A model generated the notes under the pieces. It was given only the letters and a program-made list of their open reading frames with translations, made no database searches and was not told the origin of the DNA. From Lachnospiraceae bacterium (lineage in GTDB: Bacteria; Bacillota; Clostridia; Lachnospirales; Lachnospiraceae): a stretch of DNA of 51,546 bases. Positions 1 through 8,991 of the stretch are shown here, piece by piece. How positions within the stretch are numbered: position 1 is the stretch's first letter; every line of letters starts with the position of its first letter. The stretch spans positions 1 to 51,546 of the forward strand of contig JAEEXY010000015.1 of assembly GCA_016288005.1 (NCBI GenBank), given 5' to 3'. Both the position numbers and the translations under genes were made by a program.

Positions 1-1
1 C

Positions 2-1786
2 AAAAACAGGCCCGATGTCACGCTGAACGGCATTTGCCTGCGCGAGTATTACAAAAAGCAGGTACTATCTGCGGTAACGCATAAGGAAAAGAATTACGTT
101 TTCAATTTCACCGACATGAAAAAAATGGCGGCCCCGGACAATCCCGAGGCATGCTTCCAGCAGACCGTCGAGACCGCGGCGCTGGTCATCTGCCTGTGGA
201 TGAGCAAAGAGCAGATATGGGACACCTACACCCAAGAGGAAAAAGACAGGATAGCCTCGTTCCTGCATGATTTTGCGGTATCCTATACGGTTCCGCAGAA
301 CTGGCGCCTGTTCAATATGCTCGACCTCGCGTTCCTGTACATGAACGGCTATGACATCGACGAGGATATCATGCGCGACCATGCGCAGACGATACTCAAT
401 TATTACGCGGGCGACGGCTGGTACAGGGACGGACAGTGCTTCGATTATTACTCGTGCTGGGCTTTTAATATGTACACCGCGATCTGGAACAACTGGTACG
501 GCTATGAAAAGGAGCCTTACATCGCGGCCCGCTACGAAGAAAACTCCAACAGGCTGATGGAGAATTATCCAACGTTCTTTGACCGCGACGGCTTTACGAA
601 CATGTGGGGCAGGAGCTGCATCTACCGCAACGCTTCCACGAGCGCGTTCGACGGAAATATGATGATGCGTGAGTCAAAAGCTGATCCCGGATTTACCAGA
701 AGGATCTGCTCGGGGTCGCTCATGCAGTTCCTTGCGCGCGAGGATTTCCTGATAAACGGCGTGCCCGCGCTCGGCTTCTACGGACCGTTCTCTCCGCTGG
801 TACAGGGCTATTCCTGCGCCGAATCACCGCTCTGGCTCGGAAAGGCGTTCATGTGCCTGTGCCTGCCCGCCGACCATCCTTTCTGGACGAGCACAGAGAA
901 CGAGGGCTTCTGGGTACAGCTGGCACCGCAGCAGACGCAGGAAACGGTGCTTGACGGGCCGGCGCTCTGCACGGCAAACCATGCCGCTACGGGCATCACC
1001 GAGCTGCGCACCGGAAAAATAGTCAAGGCGCCCGATGACATTCACGGTATGGAGAATTATTCCAAGCTCGTTTTCAACACCAAATTTCCGTGGGAGGCGC
1101 AGCCTGCCGAGAGCGTACGCTCACAGGAATATGTGCTCAGTTACGGACGCGGAGACATCCGGCCCGCGAACGTCACATTCTGGCACGGATATAAGGATAA
1201 GGTGCTCTACCGCAGGCAGTTCTTTGACTATGATCTGAAGACCGAGACGCACTGGAAGACGGCCCTGAACCTGGCTGATTTCGCGATGCCCTGCGGGATA
1301 ATGCGCGTTGACAGGATAAGGCTGTACCGCTATCCTTCGCGCATCTCGCTCGGAGCCTTCGGATTCCCCGACAACGGCACCGAGATAAAGCATCTCGAGC
1401 GCGACGGATATAAGGCCGTGATACTCAAAGGAACCGACAGCCCAGGTAAAGCAAAACAGCTCGCGTTTACCGTCATGGACGGCTGGGACGGCATAGGACT
1501 CGCGCACAGCATGGGAACCAATCCCGACAGCAGGGAATCTTACGTGCCCTACGCATTTACCGACAGAAAGAAGCAATACGGCTGCGAACAGTCGATCCTG
1601 ATATCGCAGGTACTCACCAAGGAGAGCGAAGAGGACTTTACCGAGGATGAGATATTCCCGGTAAAGGAAGTGATATATACCGATCCCCAGAAACGGGGAG
1701 GCTACGGCCCTGTAAAGATCGTCCTGAAAAACGGCGACGAAAGAATCGTGGACTTCTGCGGCATCGAAGGCCGGCTGGAACTGTGA
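2..1786 (+). CDS. DUF2264 domain-containing protein (5' truncated by the window)
   Basis: The reading frame is open from base 2, so the true start lies upstream; about 594 residues are visible. An alpha-helical, Trp/Tyr-rich region (for example YYAGDGWYRDGQCFDYY) resembles the alpha/alpha-toroid part of DUF2264 proteins and is followed by a beta-rich C-terminal part. Some DUF2264 proteins have been classified as glycoside hydrolases (GH154, with beta-glucuronidase activity reported, as I recall). No signal peptide can be judged because the N terminus is missing. A strong terminator follows the stop, so the gene is separate from the glucan operon that starts at 2225, although a carbohydrate role would fit the neighbourhood. 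The family call is fairly confident; the activity is not established. Confidence 0.8.
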   Translation, partial: KNRPDVTLNGICLREYYKKQVLSAVTHKEKNYVFNFTDMKKMAAPDNPEACFQQTVETAALVICLWMSKEQIWDTYTQEEKDRIASFLHDFAVSYTVPQNWRLFNMLDLAFLYMNGYDIDEDIMRDHAQTILNYYAGDGWYRDGQCFDYYSCWAFNMYTAIWNNWYGYEKEPYIAARYEENSNRLMENYPTFFDRDGFTNMWGRSCIYRNASTSAFDGNMMMRESKADPGFTRRICSGSLMQFLAREDFLINGVPALGFYGPFSPLVQGYSCAESPLWLGKAFMCLCLPADHPFWTSTENEGFWVQLAPQQTQETVLDGPALCTANHAATGITELRTGKIVKAPDDIHGMENYSKLVFNTKFPWEAQPAESVRSQEYVLSYGRGDIRPANVTFWHGYKDKVLYRRQFFDYDLKTETHWKTALNLADFAMPCGIMRVDRIRLYRYPSRISLGAFGFPDNGTEIKHLERDGYKAVILKGTDSPGKAKQLAFTVMDGWDGIGLAHSMGTNPDSRESYVPYAFTDRKKQYGCEQSILISQVLTKESEEDFTEDEIFPVKEVIYTDPQKRGGYGPVKIVLKNGDERIVDFCGIEGRLEL

Positions 1787-1790
1787 TCAT

Positions 1791-1832
1791 AAGGAGCCTG
1801 TCACCGCGTTACGCGGTGACAGGCTCCTTTTT
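1791..1832 (+). terminator. Strong intrinsic terminator after the DUF2264 gene
   Basis: An 18-bp perfect stem (1791-1808 with 1812-1829) closes on a TTA loop and runs into a T tract at 1828-1832. The stem arms contain CCTGTCACC/GGTGACAGG, which links this terminator to the GGTGACAGGCACC repeats found elsewhere in the window. Confidence 0.9.
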
Positions 1833-1835
1833 GCC

Positions 1836-1848
1836 GGTGATAGGCACC
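1836..1848 (+). repeat. GGTGACAGGCACC-type short repeat (variant)
   Basis: GGTGATAGGCACC differs by one base from GGTGACAGGCACC at 46306-46318. It sits directly after the terminator at 1791-1832. Related copies lie at 30576-30588 and 46270-46282. Confidence 0.6.
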
Positions 1849-1921
1849 ATGTTTTATGTAAAACTTACAGAAATTGATATGGAAAATATCGATAAACAAG
1901 AGCTCGTAAAAAACGATTTTA

Positions 1922-1963
1922 AAACTCGCAAACCTGCATAAACAGGGCGTTTGCGAGTTTTTT
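1922..1963 (+). terminator. Second intrinsic hairpin upstream of the glucan operon
   Basis: AAACTCGCAAAC (1922-1933) pairs perfectly with GTTTGCGAGTTT (1949-1960), and a T run follows. It probably insulates the glucan promoter from upstream transcription. The remainder of 1787-2224 holds only the promoter and operator elements listed separately and a short inverted repeat, TGTGCA-TAT-TGCACA, at 2043-2057. Confidence 0.7.
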
Positions 1964-2098
1964 ACAAAAACGGGAAAACAAGACGTTTTTTAGGTGAATC
2001 CTTACAAAACAGGTTGCTACCACGTTAATTGAATAAAGTTATTGTGCATATTGCACAGATTATGCAGATTTTAACGCGCGAAATTATATATATTTATT

Positions 2099-2114
2099 AT
2101 AAAAACGTTTTTAT
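2099..2114. promoter_or_regulatory. Candidate LacI-family operator O1
   Basis: ATAAAAACGTTTTTAT is a perfect 16-bp palindrome centred on CG, the form typical of LacI/GalR-family operators. It ends five bases before the -35 hexamer at 2119. The likely ligand is the LacI-family protein encoded at 20608-21609, but CcpA or another family member could bind; this is an inference. Confidence 0.6.
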
Positions 2115-2118
2115 CGGG

Positions 2119-2147
2119 TTGCAAAGGGCCTTGCCGCGTGCTAGTAT
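2119..2147 (+). promoter_or_regulatory. Promoter of the beta-glucan operon
   Basis: The -35 TTGCAA (2119-2124) and -10 TAGTAT (2142-2147) are separated by 17 bp. The promoter lies between two ACGT-centred palindromes, which supports repressor control. The predicted start near 2154 would give a leader of about 70 nt ending in an AGGAGG ribosome-binding site. Confidence 0.65.
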
Positions 2148-2164
2148 TTGGGCATGCAAGGAAG

Positions 2165-2174
2165 AAAACGTTTT
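2165..2174. promoter_or_regulatory. Candidate LacI-family operator O2
   Basis: AAAACGTTTT is a perfect 10-bp palindrome, and GGAAG/CTTCC flanks almost extend it. It lies just after the expected transcription start, where a bound repressor would block elongation. Its centre is about 63 bp from that of O1. Confidence 0.55.
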
Positions 2175-2224
2175 TCTTCCGGATCCGGTTAGTGGATCAC
2201 ATTTATCTTTACAGGAGGATTTTT

Positions 2225-3982
2225 ATGAAATCAGTTAAGAGAGGGTTAGGACTGCTTCTCGTAGTTGCTATGCTCGTCGGCGCTCTTGCGGGATGTACAA
2301 AGAATACCGATCCCGGCACACAGCAGCCCGCTACAAACAACACAGGCAGCACCAACACGGATTCGAAACAGGGCAGCAGTTCCGATTCGAACAGCAGCAC
2401 CGGCGATCAGGGCACAGATACAACACCCGTTGACGCGGTTCCCGTTTATGAGACACTTGATAAGGACGTAGCAGGCGATATCTCGATCATGGTTTGGTCG
2501 GGTGACAGCGTGTACTACGAGGATCTCGGTCACAAGGACATCGCGGTTGAGGATCTTACATCACAGAACGTTGCGGCCGTATACGCTATGGCTAAGGCAT
2601 TCAACAACAAGTATCCCAACGTTAAGATCAACCTCTGGGCCAAGACAGACGACCCCAACGCAAATGATACTTCATGGTATCAGGAGATGGAAAACTTCAA
2701 GGCTGAGCACGGCAAGTATCCCGATGTTTACGCATCGACCGACCTTGTCGGTGACGTTTCGAAGGGCCTTGTAGCAGACCTTTCCGTATTTGCTGACGAT
2801 CCCGTTTACCAGAGCTTCAACAAGTCCATCATGGACATCATGAACTACTACGGATTCCAGGCAGGACTTCCCCAGTTCATGCAGCCTTGGGCTATCTGGG
2901 TAAACAAGGACCTTGCAGAGCAGAACAACATCGACGTTCCCGAGCCTACTTGGAACATCGACGAGTACACCGAGTTCATCACTTCCGCAGACGGACAGAC
3001 CTTCTGGGGTGAAGTTGAGCTTCCTATCAAAAACATCGACACCGGCTGTGATACACTTATCAAGTCGATGGCTAACTACAGCGGCACAGGCGACAGAGTT
3101 GATCTTACCTCCGAGCAGGTTGACAAGCTCTTAAGCTACATCCCTACATGGTCCAAGTACACCATCTGGCAGCAGTACGGTCTTGGCAATGTTCCCCAGG
3201 AAGTTATGGATGACGGCTGGTGGTGGGGCTACCGCTTCTTCTGCCGCAACTACGTTCTTACCTCACAGGGTGATCCCTGGATGATGGGCGCTGCAGCAGC
3301 TCCCGGAGCTGAGGTTAACGTTGTTGAGTCTTCCGACTGGGATATCTATCCCCGTCCTTCCACAGATTATGTAGGAAACAACGTTGGTATCGTTATCGAT
3401 CCCATGGCTATCCACAACTACGCAATGGATGACGGCAACCCTGAGTGGAGCGACGCTGAGATGGCTCAGTTCAAGCTTGCTTACACCTTCGGTTCATTCT
3501 GGTGCGGTTCTACCGAGTCCTTCCAGGCAAGAGCAGATCAGATGTTCAACGACAACGGAACATTAAAGAGCTGCCTTAACGACTCCTTCCCGCTTGTTAC
3601 GGGCGCTGAGTTCGACAAGCAGATGGATATCTGGTACTCTGTAGGCATCCACGAGCGTTACGGCGATGCAAAGCTTATGCCCGGTTTCCAGTATGTTCTT
3701 AAGCTCTGGCAGGAAGGCCAGCTCTGGGACGTATCGGATAAGTGCTATCCTTACTTCGTAACCGAAGACGGCGCACAGAAGGCCTGCCTTTATGAGTGGC
3801 TTAACTGCTATTCGGCAGATGTTGCCGGTGTTGACGTTACCGAGGCTAACTGGCTCGACAACGTAAAGGCTCGTCTGGCAGACTGGAACGAAGTTATCAA
3901 CGCAAGATTTGTTCAGGCAGATGAAGGTTTAAGAAGCGGTCTTACAAAGTACTACGGATTTACCGATGCCGATTTTAAGTAA
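2225..3982 (+). CDS. Extracellular solute-binding lipoprotein of an ABC sugar importer (SBP-1)
   Basis: The 585-residue product probably captures beta-glucan oligosaccharides outside the cell and delivers them to the permeases downstream. The start at 2225 follows an ideal ACAGGAGG site; an upstream in-frame start would put charged residues ahead of the signal peptide. Residues 1-23 form a lipoprotein signal with lipobox LAGC and Cys24. A Ser/Thr/Asn/Gly-rich linker (about 30-75) precedes a family-1 type binding fold rich in Trp and Tyr (for example DDGWWWGYRFF), as expected for stacking on sugars. It is longer than the usual 420-450 residues. As first gene of the operon it is followed by an attenuating hairpin, which may give it higher expression than the permeases. 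Substrate is inferred from GH16, GH17 and GH30 neighbours. Confidence 0.88.
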   Translation: MKSVKRGLGLLLVVAMLVGALAGCTKNTDPGTQQPATNNTGSTNTDSKQGSSSDSNSSTGDQGTDTTPVDAVPVYETLDKDVAGDISIMVWSGDSVYYEDLGHKDIAVEDLTSQNVAAVYAMAKAFNNKYPNVKINLWAKTDDPNANDTSWYQEMENFKAEHGKYPDVYASTDLVGDVSKGLVADLSVFADDPVYQSFNKSIMDIMNYYGFQAGLPQFMQPWAIWVNKDLAEQNNIDVPEPTWNIDEYTEFITSADGQTFWGEVELPIKNIDTGCDTLIKSMANYSGTGDRVDLTSEQVDKLLSYIPTWSKYTIWQQYGLGNVPQEVMDDGWWWGYRFFCRNYVLTSQGDPWMMGAAAAPGAEVNVVESSDWDIYPRPSTDYVGNNVGIVIDPMAIHNYAMDDGNPEWSDAEMAQFKLAYTFGSFWCGSTESFQARADQMFNDNGTLKSCLNDSFPLVTGAEFDKQMDIWYSVGIHERYGDAKLMPGFQYVLKLWQEGQLWDVSDKCYPYFVTEDGAQKACLYEWLNCYSADVAGVDVTEANWLDNVKARLADWNEVINARFVQADEGLRSGLTKYYGFTDADFK

Positions 3983-4000
3983 TTAAAAGATTTTTTGGAA

Positions 4001-4040
4001 AAACATATAGGGACTGTTATCATGCAGTCCCTATGTTTTC
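4001..4040 (+). terminator. Hairpin after SBP-1 (partial terminator or stability element)
   Basis: TAGGGACTG pairs with CAGTCCCTA around TTATCATG, with flanking A- and T-rich arms and a short T stretch. Binding-protein genes of ABC operons often have such a hairpin that lowers read-through and raises the relative amount of the binding protein; that role is inferred. Confidence 0.6.
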
Positions 4041-4050
4041 CTTGATAAGA

Positions 4051-4059
4051 AAAACGTTT
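4051..4059. promoter_or_regulatory. Third ACGT-centred motif (possible accessory operator)
   Basis: AAAACGTTT, with palindromic core AAACGTTT, repeats the centre of the two upstream operators and lies 22 bp before the next gene. No clear promoter is seen beside it, so it may be a chance occurrence or a roadblock site. Confidence 0.3.
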
Positions 4060-4080
4060 CGACAGGAAATAGGTGGCGTG

Positions 4081-7053
4081 ATGAAAAAACGTATCATTGC
4101 AGCAGTAATCATTTGTGCGATCGTGATCGCGGGCGGTGTGTTGCTCTTTACGAGGAACAATGCCGAATATGTTGAGAAGCCGGACGAGACCCAGGTAGCG
4201 TCCGCTATTGCCCTGCTTACGAACGCGCTCGGCGAGGATGCCATGTACTGTGACTGGATCGACGGTCTCGGCACGGACCCCGCCTCACTCTACGGCAGCG
4301 GAACTGCGATATCCGCGCCTGCCAAAACTGCGTCTGCGGCTGAAAACGTTTCGAACGCGCCCGAAGGATTTGTTTCGATCGATTACAACGAGAGCGTTAC
4401 CTATCATGTAAATGTAGCCGAGACCGGCCTCTACGCAATGAAGCTCATGTATGTGCCCACGGGCAGCACGATGTCGGATTTTGCGGTGAGCATGAGCATA
4501 AACGGCAGCGTTCCCTATCATGAGATGAAGATCATCGCGCTGCCCCAGATGTGGAGCGATGAAACAAAGGATTATCTTACCGACAGCTACGGCGACCAGA
4601 TGGCTCCCAAGCAGGTAAGAGACGATGAGATCAGGGAAAGATACCTCTACAGCAGCACCTATATCTCGGATGAGCCTCTGATGTTCATGCTGAACGCGGG
4701 CGACAACGAGATAGAGCTTACCAATATCGCGGCGAACGGACTGGGACTCGGTACACTTACAGCCCTTCGTCCCGCTGACGAGCCGGTCGGATACGGGACC
4801 TATATCGCGGGATTCTCCGGAATGGCCCGTCCCACCGAAATGATCACGGTCAACGCAATCGACTATACGAAAAAGAATTCCACACAGGCCATTTACATGA
4901 CCGAGGCGGATCCGGCAGCCTTACCGTACGACGTTCACTATAAAAAACTGAACACGGTTAAATTCACCGAAGCCGGAACGGAGCTCTACTACGAGCTCGA
5001 TGTAAAGGAAGAGGGCCTCTACGCGCTCAGTTTCCATTACACCAACGAAAAAGAAGAATACGACGCTTTTGAAAGCATATATATAGACGGAGAGATCCCC
5101 TTCGCAGAGCTGAAAAGCTACGCGTTCGCCCCTACCGGAACCACGTGGACGAACGCGACCCTCTCCGATAAGGACGGCAATCCGTACCTCATCTACCTGA
5201 GCGCGGGAAAGCACGAGCTCTGCCTCAAGGAAGAGCAGGAGAATGTGTACCGCGCGTGGAGATACGCGAGACTCATCTCCGGACATGTAGCGCAGTTCTC
5301 GCTCGAGATCGGCAGGATCATCGGCGCCGACAAGGATAAATACAGAACCTGGCGCATGACCAAGTACATCCCCGAGATCCCGGATTATCTGGATGCCTAC
5401 ACGACACTGATCGACTACATCCGCTATCTGTCGCAGGACAACGCGACATTCGGCATCAACAGCGCGCTGCTCTCGGATATGGACAAGGCCATGATATTCA
5501 TCAGGCAGATGCGCAAATATCCCGACGAGATAGCGCTCTATACGCAGAAGCTTACGGGCAGGGACAATTCGGTACTCGTTTCGATGAGTAATTTCACTTC
5601 CGAGATCCTTAACTGCAAGTTCACTCTCGACATGATCTACGCGGGCGCTGAGGGGGCGGAGCTTCCGAAAGCCTCGGCAGGATTCGGGACGAAGCTCGGC
5701 AACGGCATAAAAAAGCTCCTCCTGAGCTTTACCGACAACAAATACAGCACCGACGTAAACGACGACGAAGCCGTGACCGTATGGGTAAACAGAGCGGTAA
5801 CGCATGTCGATCTGCTCCAGAAGATGATCGATACAGACTTCACAGTGAATACGGGCATCAAGGTCAAAGTCAGCATCATGCCGGACGCCAACAAGCTCAC
5901 GCTTTCTTCGGCGGCCGATGAGACACCCGATGTAGCTCTCGGACTTTCGTCGCATATGCCCTTCGACCTGGCCTGCCGTGACGCGCTCTACGATCTGACG
6001 CAGTTTGAGGATTTCTGGAAGGTGGCCGACAGATTCGTGCCCGGAGCGTTCGTGCCTTACGTATTCAACGAGGGAGTGTACGCGCTCCCCGAGACGCTGA
6101 ATTTCTACTCACTGGTTTACAGGACGGACATATACAAGAACCTCGGACTTAATCCTCCCGATACCTGGCAGGAAGTCGTTGACCAGCTCCCCGAGCTGCA
6201 GCGCTACGGCATGAATTTCTACCACAATATTTCCGCCGGAGTCGGATACAAATGGTTCTATCAGACAGTGCCGCTCATCTACCAGAACAACGGCAGTCTG
6301 TATACGGAAGACGGACTGACCACCGCCATCGACAGACCCGAGGCGGTTGCGGGCGTACAGGCGCTCGGAAATCTTTTCCTTGCTTACTCGCTCGACAAAC
6401 AGGTCAACTCGTTCTTCAACTCGTTCAGATATTCGATCCTGCCTGTCGGCATCATCGATTCGAATGAGTACATCCTCTTAAAGAACGGCGCTCCCGAGCT
6501 CGAAGGACAGTGGGCCCTGGCAGCATATCCCGGTACCGAACAGGCCGACGGCTCCGTCAGCCGCTGGTATGTCGCAAACGGTACGGGCGGCATCGTATTT
6601 AAGGATACGAAGCATGCCGACGAGGCGTGGGAGTTCCTTAAGTGGTGGACAAGAACAGACACACAGATCAACTACACGTTTACGCTCCGTTCGACCTACG
6701 GAAAGGAATTCTTCTGGCTCTCCTCCAATGTTGAGGCCTTAAGGGAAGCTCCTATCGACCAGGCCGACAAGGACGTTATCATGGATTCGATCGCATGGCT
6801 TCGCGATGTTCCCAGATCGATGGGACAGTACCTCGTAGAGCGTTCTCTTTCGGACATCTGGAACAAGATGATCAGCGAAGGAACCTCGGCACAGGTAGCG
6901 ATCGACGAGCAGACCATTCCGATCAACCGTGAGATCAAAAAGAAGATGCAGGAGCTCGGATTTATGGACGAGAACGGAAAACTGCTGCAGTCTTATGTGA
7001 TACGCGATGTTGACTGGATCGAAGAACAGATAAAGAATGCACGCGGACAGTAA
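4081..7053 (+). CDS. Membrane-anchored solute-binding protein with two N-terminal beta-sandwich repeats (SBP-2)
   Basis: The 990-residue product starts at the ATG at 4081, behind AGGTGG, with MKKRI followed by one hydrophobic helix (residues 5-24) and no lipobox cysteine, so it is probably tethered by an uncleaved anchor. Residues about 80-430 hold two similar modules: ETGLYAMKLMY...INGSVPYHEMK and EEGLYALSFHY...IDGEIPFAELK look like copies of a carbohydrate-binding-module-like jelly roll. A helical spacer follows. From about residue 560 the C-terminal part is a family-1 solute-binding fold (VTVWVNRAV, ALPETLNFYSLVYRTDIY, PDTWQEVVDQLPEL, GTGGIVFKDTKHADEAWEFLKWW). A binding protein of twice the normal size with its own glycan-binding modules suggests a long-polymer receptor feeding one of the permease pairs. 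Assignment to a pair is not possible from sequence. Confidence 0.82.
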   Translation: MKKRIIAAVIICAIVIAGGVLLFTRNNAEYVEKPDETQVASAIALLTNALGEDAMYCDWIDGLGTDPASLYGSGTAISAPAKTASAAENVSNAPEGFVSIDYNESVTYHVNVAETGLYAMKLMYVPTGSTMSDFAVSMSINGSVPYHEMKIIALPQMWSDETKDYLTDSYGDQMAPKQVRDDEIRERYLYSSTYISDEPLMFMLNAGDNEIELTNIAANGLGLGTLTALRPADEPVGYGTYIAGFSGMARPTEMITVNAIDYTKKNSTQAIYMTEADPAALPYDVHYKKLNTVKFTEAGTELYYELDVKEEGLYALSFHYTNEKEEYDAFESIYIDGEIPFAELKSYAFAPTGTTWTNATLSDKDGNPYLIYLSAGKHELCLKEEQENVYRAWRYARLISGHVAQFSLEIGRIIGADKDKYRTWRMTKYIPEIPDYLDAYTTLIDYIRYLSQDNATFGINSALLSDMDKAMIFIRQMRKYPDEIALYTQKLTGRDNSVLVSMSNFTSEILNCKFTLDMIYAGAEGAELPKASAGFGTKLGNGIKKLLLSFTDNKYSTDVNDDEAVTVWVNRAVTHVDLLQKMIDTDFTVNTGIKVKVSIMPDANKLTLSSAADETPDVALGLSSHMPFDLACRDALYDLTQFEDFWKVADRFVPGAFVPYVFNEGVYALPETLNFYSLVYRTDIYKNLGLNPPDTWQEVVDQLPELQRYGMNFYHNISAGVGYKWFYQTVPLIYQNNGSLYTEDGLTTAIDRPEAVAGVQALGNLFLAYSLDKQVNSFFNSFRYSILPVGIIDSNEYILLKNGAPELEGQWALAAYPGTEQADGSVSRWYVANGTGGIVFKDTKHADEAWEFLKWWTRTDTQINYTFTLRSTYGKEFFWLSSNVEALREAPIDQADKDVIMDSIAWLRDVPRSMGQYLVERSLSDIWNKMISEGTSAQVAIDEQTIPINREIKKKMQELGFMDENGKLLQSYVIRDVDWIEEQIKNARGQ

Positions 7054-7092
7054 GCAGAATGCTTACTTAAGACTGCAAACGAGAGGTTTACT

Positions 7093-8028
7093 ATGAGCAT
7101 GCTTTTTTCAAAGGACGACAGGTATAAAAGAAACGTGCGCGAAAAGCGCGAAGGCCGGCAGGCGGCGCTGCTCCTGCTGCCGTACGCACTGCTTTTTACG
7201 CTGTTCATACTGGTTCCGGTAACCATTGCGATAGGACTCAGCTTCACCTATTTCGATGTTATCAACAAGCCTACGTTTACCGGCCTGATGAACTACATCT
7301 ACCTGTTCACGCAGGATACGGTCTTCATGAAGAAGGTACTTCCGAACACCTTCCTATACGCGCTGATCGTCGGACCCGGCGGATACGCGATTTCCTTCCT
7401 GCTGGCCTGGATGCTCTCACAGATACAGGCGATACCGAGAACAATCATCTCGCTGGCGATATACACGCCTTCAATGGTAGGACAGGTATTCATCGGAGTC
7501 GTATGGAAGAGTATCTTCTCGGGCGATCAGAGAGGTATCGTAAACAACATCCTCTTAGAGCTCAACATCATCGATACGCCGATACAGTTCCTGCTGACAA
7601 AGGACTACTTCATGCAGATCATGATACTGATCTCGCTCTGGTCGGCGATGGGTATCGGATTCCTCGCGATGATATCGGGTATCCTGAACATCAACGAGGA
7701 GCTATACGAAGCGGCGTATGTGGACGGTATGAAGAACCGCTTCCAGGAGATCATCTACATCACGATTCCTTCGATGAAGCCCCAGATGCTCTTCGGCGCG
7801 GTAATGGCCATCGTTAACGCCTTCAACATGGGCTGGATCGGAGTAACGCTCTCGGGCGCGAACCCGACACCGGAATACGCCGGTCAGCTGATAACGAACC
7901 ACATCGACGATTACGGCTTTATCAGATACGAGATGGGCTACGCGGCAGCTGTTTCGGTAATGCTGCTGATAATTGTTTACCTGTTCAATATCGTGGCTCA
8001 CAAGTTCTTCGGCTCGAAGGACGAGTGA
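7093..8028 (+). CDS. ABC sugar permease, MalF/UgpA type (pair 1)
   Basis: This 311-residue inner-membrane permease has a short cytoplasmic N terminus, about six transmembrane helices and the EAA loop [16 protein letters not shown], the contact site for the ATPase. It begins at 7093 behind GAGAGGT. It forms the first permease pair with the gene at 8087 and lies directly after SBP-2. No MalK/MsmK-type ATPase is encoded in the locus, so a shared ATPase elsewhere must energise it, as is usual for Firmicute CUT1 importers. The specific sugar is inferred from the neighbouring glucanases. Confidence 0.9.
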   Translation: MSMLFSKDDRYKRNVREKREGRQAALLLLPYALLFTLFILVPVTIAIGLSFTYFDVINKPTFTGLMNYIYLFTQDTVFMKKVLPNTFLYALIVGPGGYAISFLLAWMLSQIQAIPRTIISLAIYTPSMVGQVFIGVVWKSIFSGDQRGIVNNILLELNIIDTPIQFLLTKDYFMQIMILISLWSAMGIGFLAMISGILNINEELYEAAYVDGMKNRFQEIIYITIPSMKPQMLFGAVMAIVNAFNMGWIGVTLSGANPTPEYAGQLITNHIDDYGFIRYEMGYAAAVSVMLLIIVYLFNIVAHKFFGSKDE

Positions 8029-8086
8029 TCAAAGACAACTGCCAAAAACCAAACTGCGGGCGGTCTGCCCGGAAAAGGAAAATGAC

Positions 8087-8974
8087 ATGAAAAAAAGGCG
8101 CAGAAGATCGAAATTCATGGGTGCCAAGATCAACCCCAAATACTTCTCGGCGAGTCAGATCAAGTTCTATCTGATACTGATACCGCTGGCGGTATTTATG
8201 ATCATCCCCGTTATCTACGTTATAAACCAGGCGTTTAAGCCCTTGGGAGAGCTGTTCGCATTCCCTCCGACCATATTCGTTAAGAATCCCACGGTCAAGA
8301 ACTTCAAGGATCTGTTCGAGCTCTCCGGCACGACGGGTATCCCGATGTCGAGATACATCTTAAACTCCGCGATCGTGACGCTGATCACGATCCTTCTCAA
8401 CCTGTTCATCACGGTGCTTGCGGCGTATGTGTTCTCGAAAAAGAAGTTCCGCTCGAAGAAGGTGCTGTTTGAGATCAACCAGCTCGCGCTGATGTTCGTT
8501 CCCACGGCCGTTGCGGTTCCGAGATTCCTCGTTATCGTAAAAGCCGGAATGATCGATACCTGGTGGGCACATGTGCTGCCTCTGGCGGCGATGCCTGTCG
8601 GACTGTTCCTGGTAAAGCAGTTCACCGACCAGATTCCCGACGCGCTCATCGAGGCTGCGGTAATGGACGGAGCAAACGACCTGACGGTCATCAGAAAGGT
8701 CATCGTGCCTCTTACGAAGCCCGCTCTCGCGACCAGCATCGTGCTCACTTTCCAGCAGGTATGGGGCGCGGTCGAGGCATCGAACAACTTTATCACAGAT
8801 GATTCGATGAGGACCCTGGCGTTCTATCTTTCATCGCTCTCAACGAACAATACGGTAGCTGCCGCGGGTATGCAGGCTGCGGCGAGCGTTATACTTTTCC
8901 TGCCCAACCTTGTCATCTTTATCGTAATGCAGTCACAGGTTATGAACACGATGAGCCATTCGGGCATCAAATAA
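8087..8974 (+). CDS. ABC sugar permease, MalG/UgpE type (pair 1)
   Basis: The ATG at 8087 gives 295 residues beginning MKKRRRRSKF, a positively charged cytoplasmic start, and follows a GGAAAAGGAAA ribosome-binding region; a longer in-frame version would overlap the previous gene and is less likely. Six transmembrane helices are visible, with the EAA motif DALIEAAVMDGANDL before IPL-like VPLTKPALA. It partners the permease at 7093. Confidence 0.9.
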   Translation: MKKRRRRSKFMGAKINPKYFSASQIKFYLILIPLAVFMIIPVIYVINQAFKPLGELFAFPPTIFVKNPTVKNFKDLFELSGTTGIPMSRYILNSAIVTLITILLNLFITVLAAYVFSKKKFRSKKVLFEINQLALMFVPTAVAVPRFLVIVKAGMIDTWWAHVLPLAAMPVGLFLVKQFTDQIPDALIEAAVMDGANDLTVIRKVIVPLTKPALATSIVLTFQQVWGAVEASNNFITDDSMRTLAFYLSSLSTNNTVAAAGMQAAASVILFLPNLVIFIVMQSQVMNTMSHSGIK

Positions 8975-8991
8975 GTATTAGGAGTGTCAAC

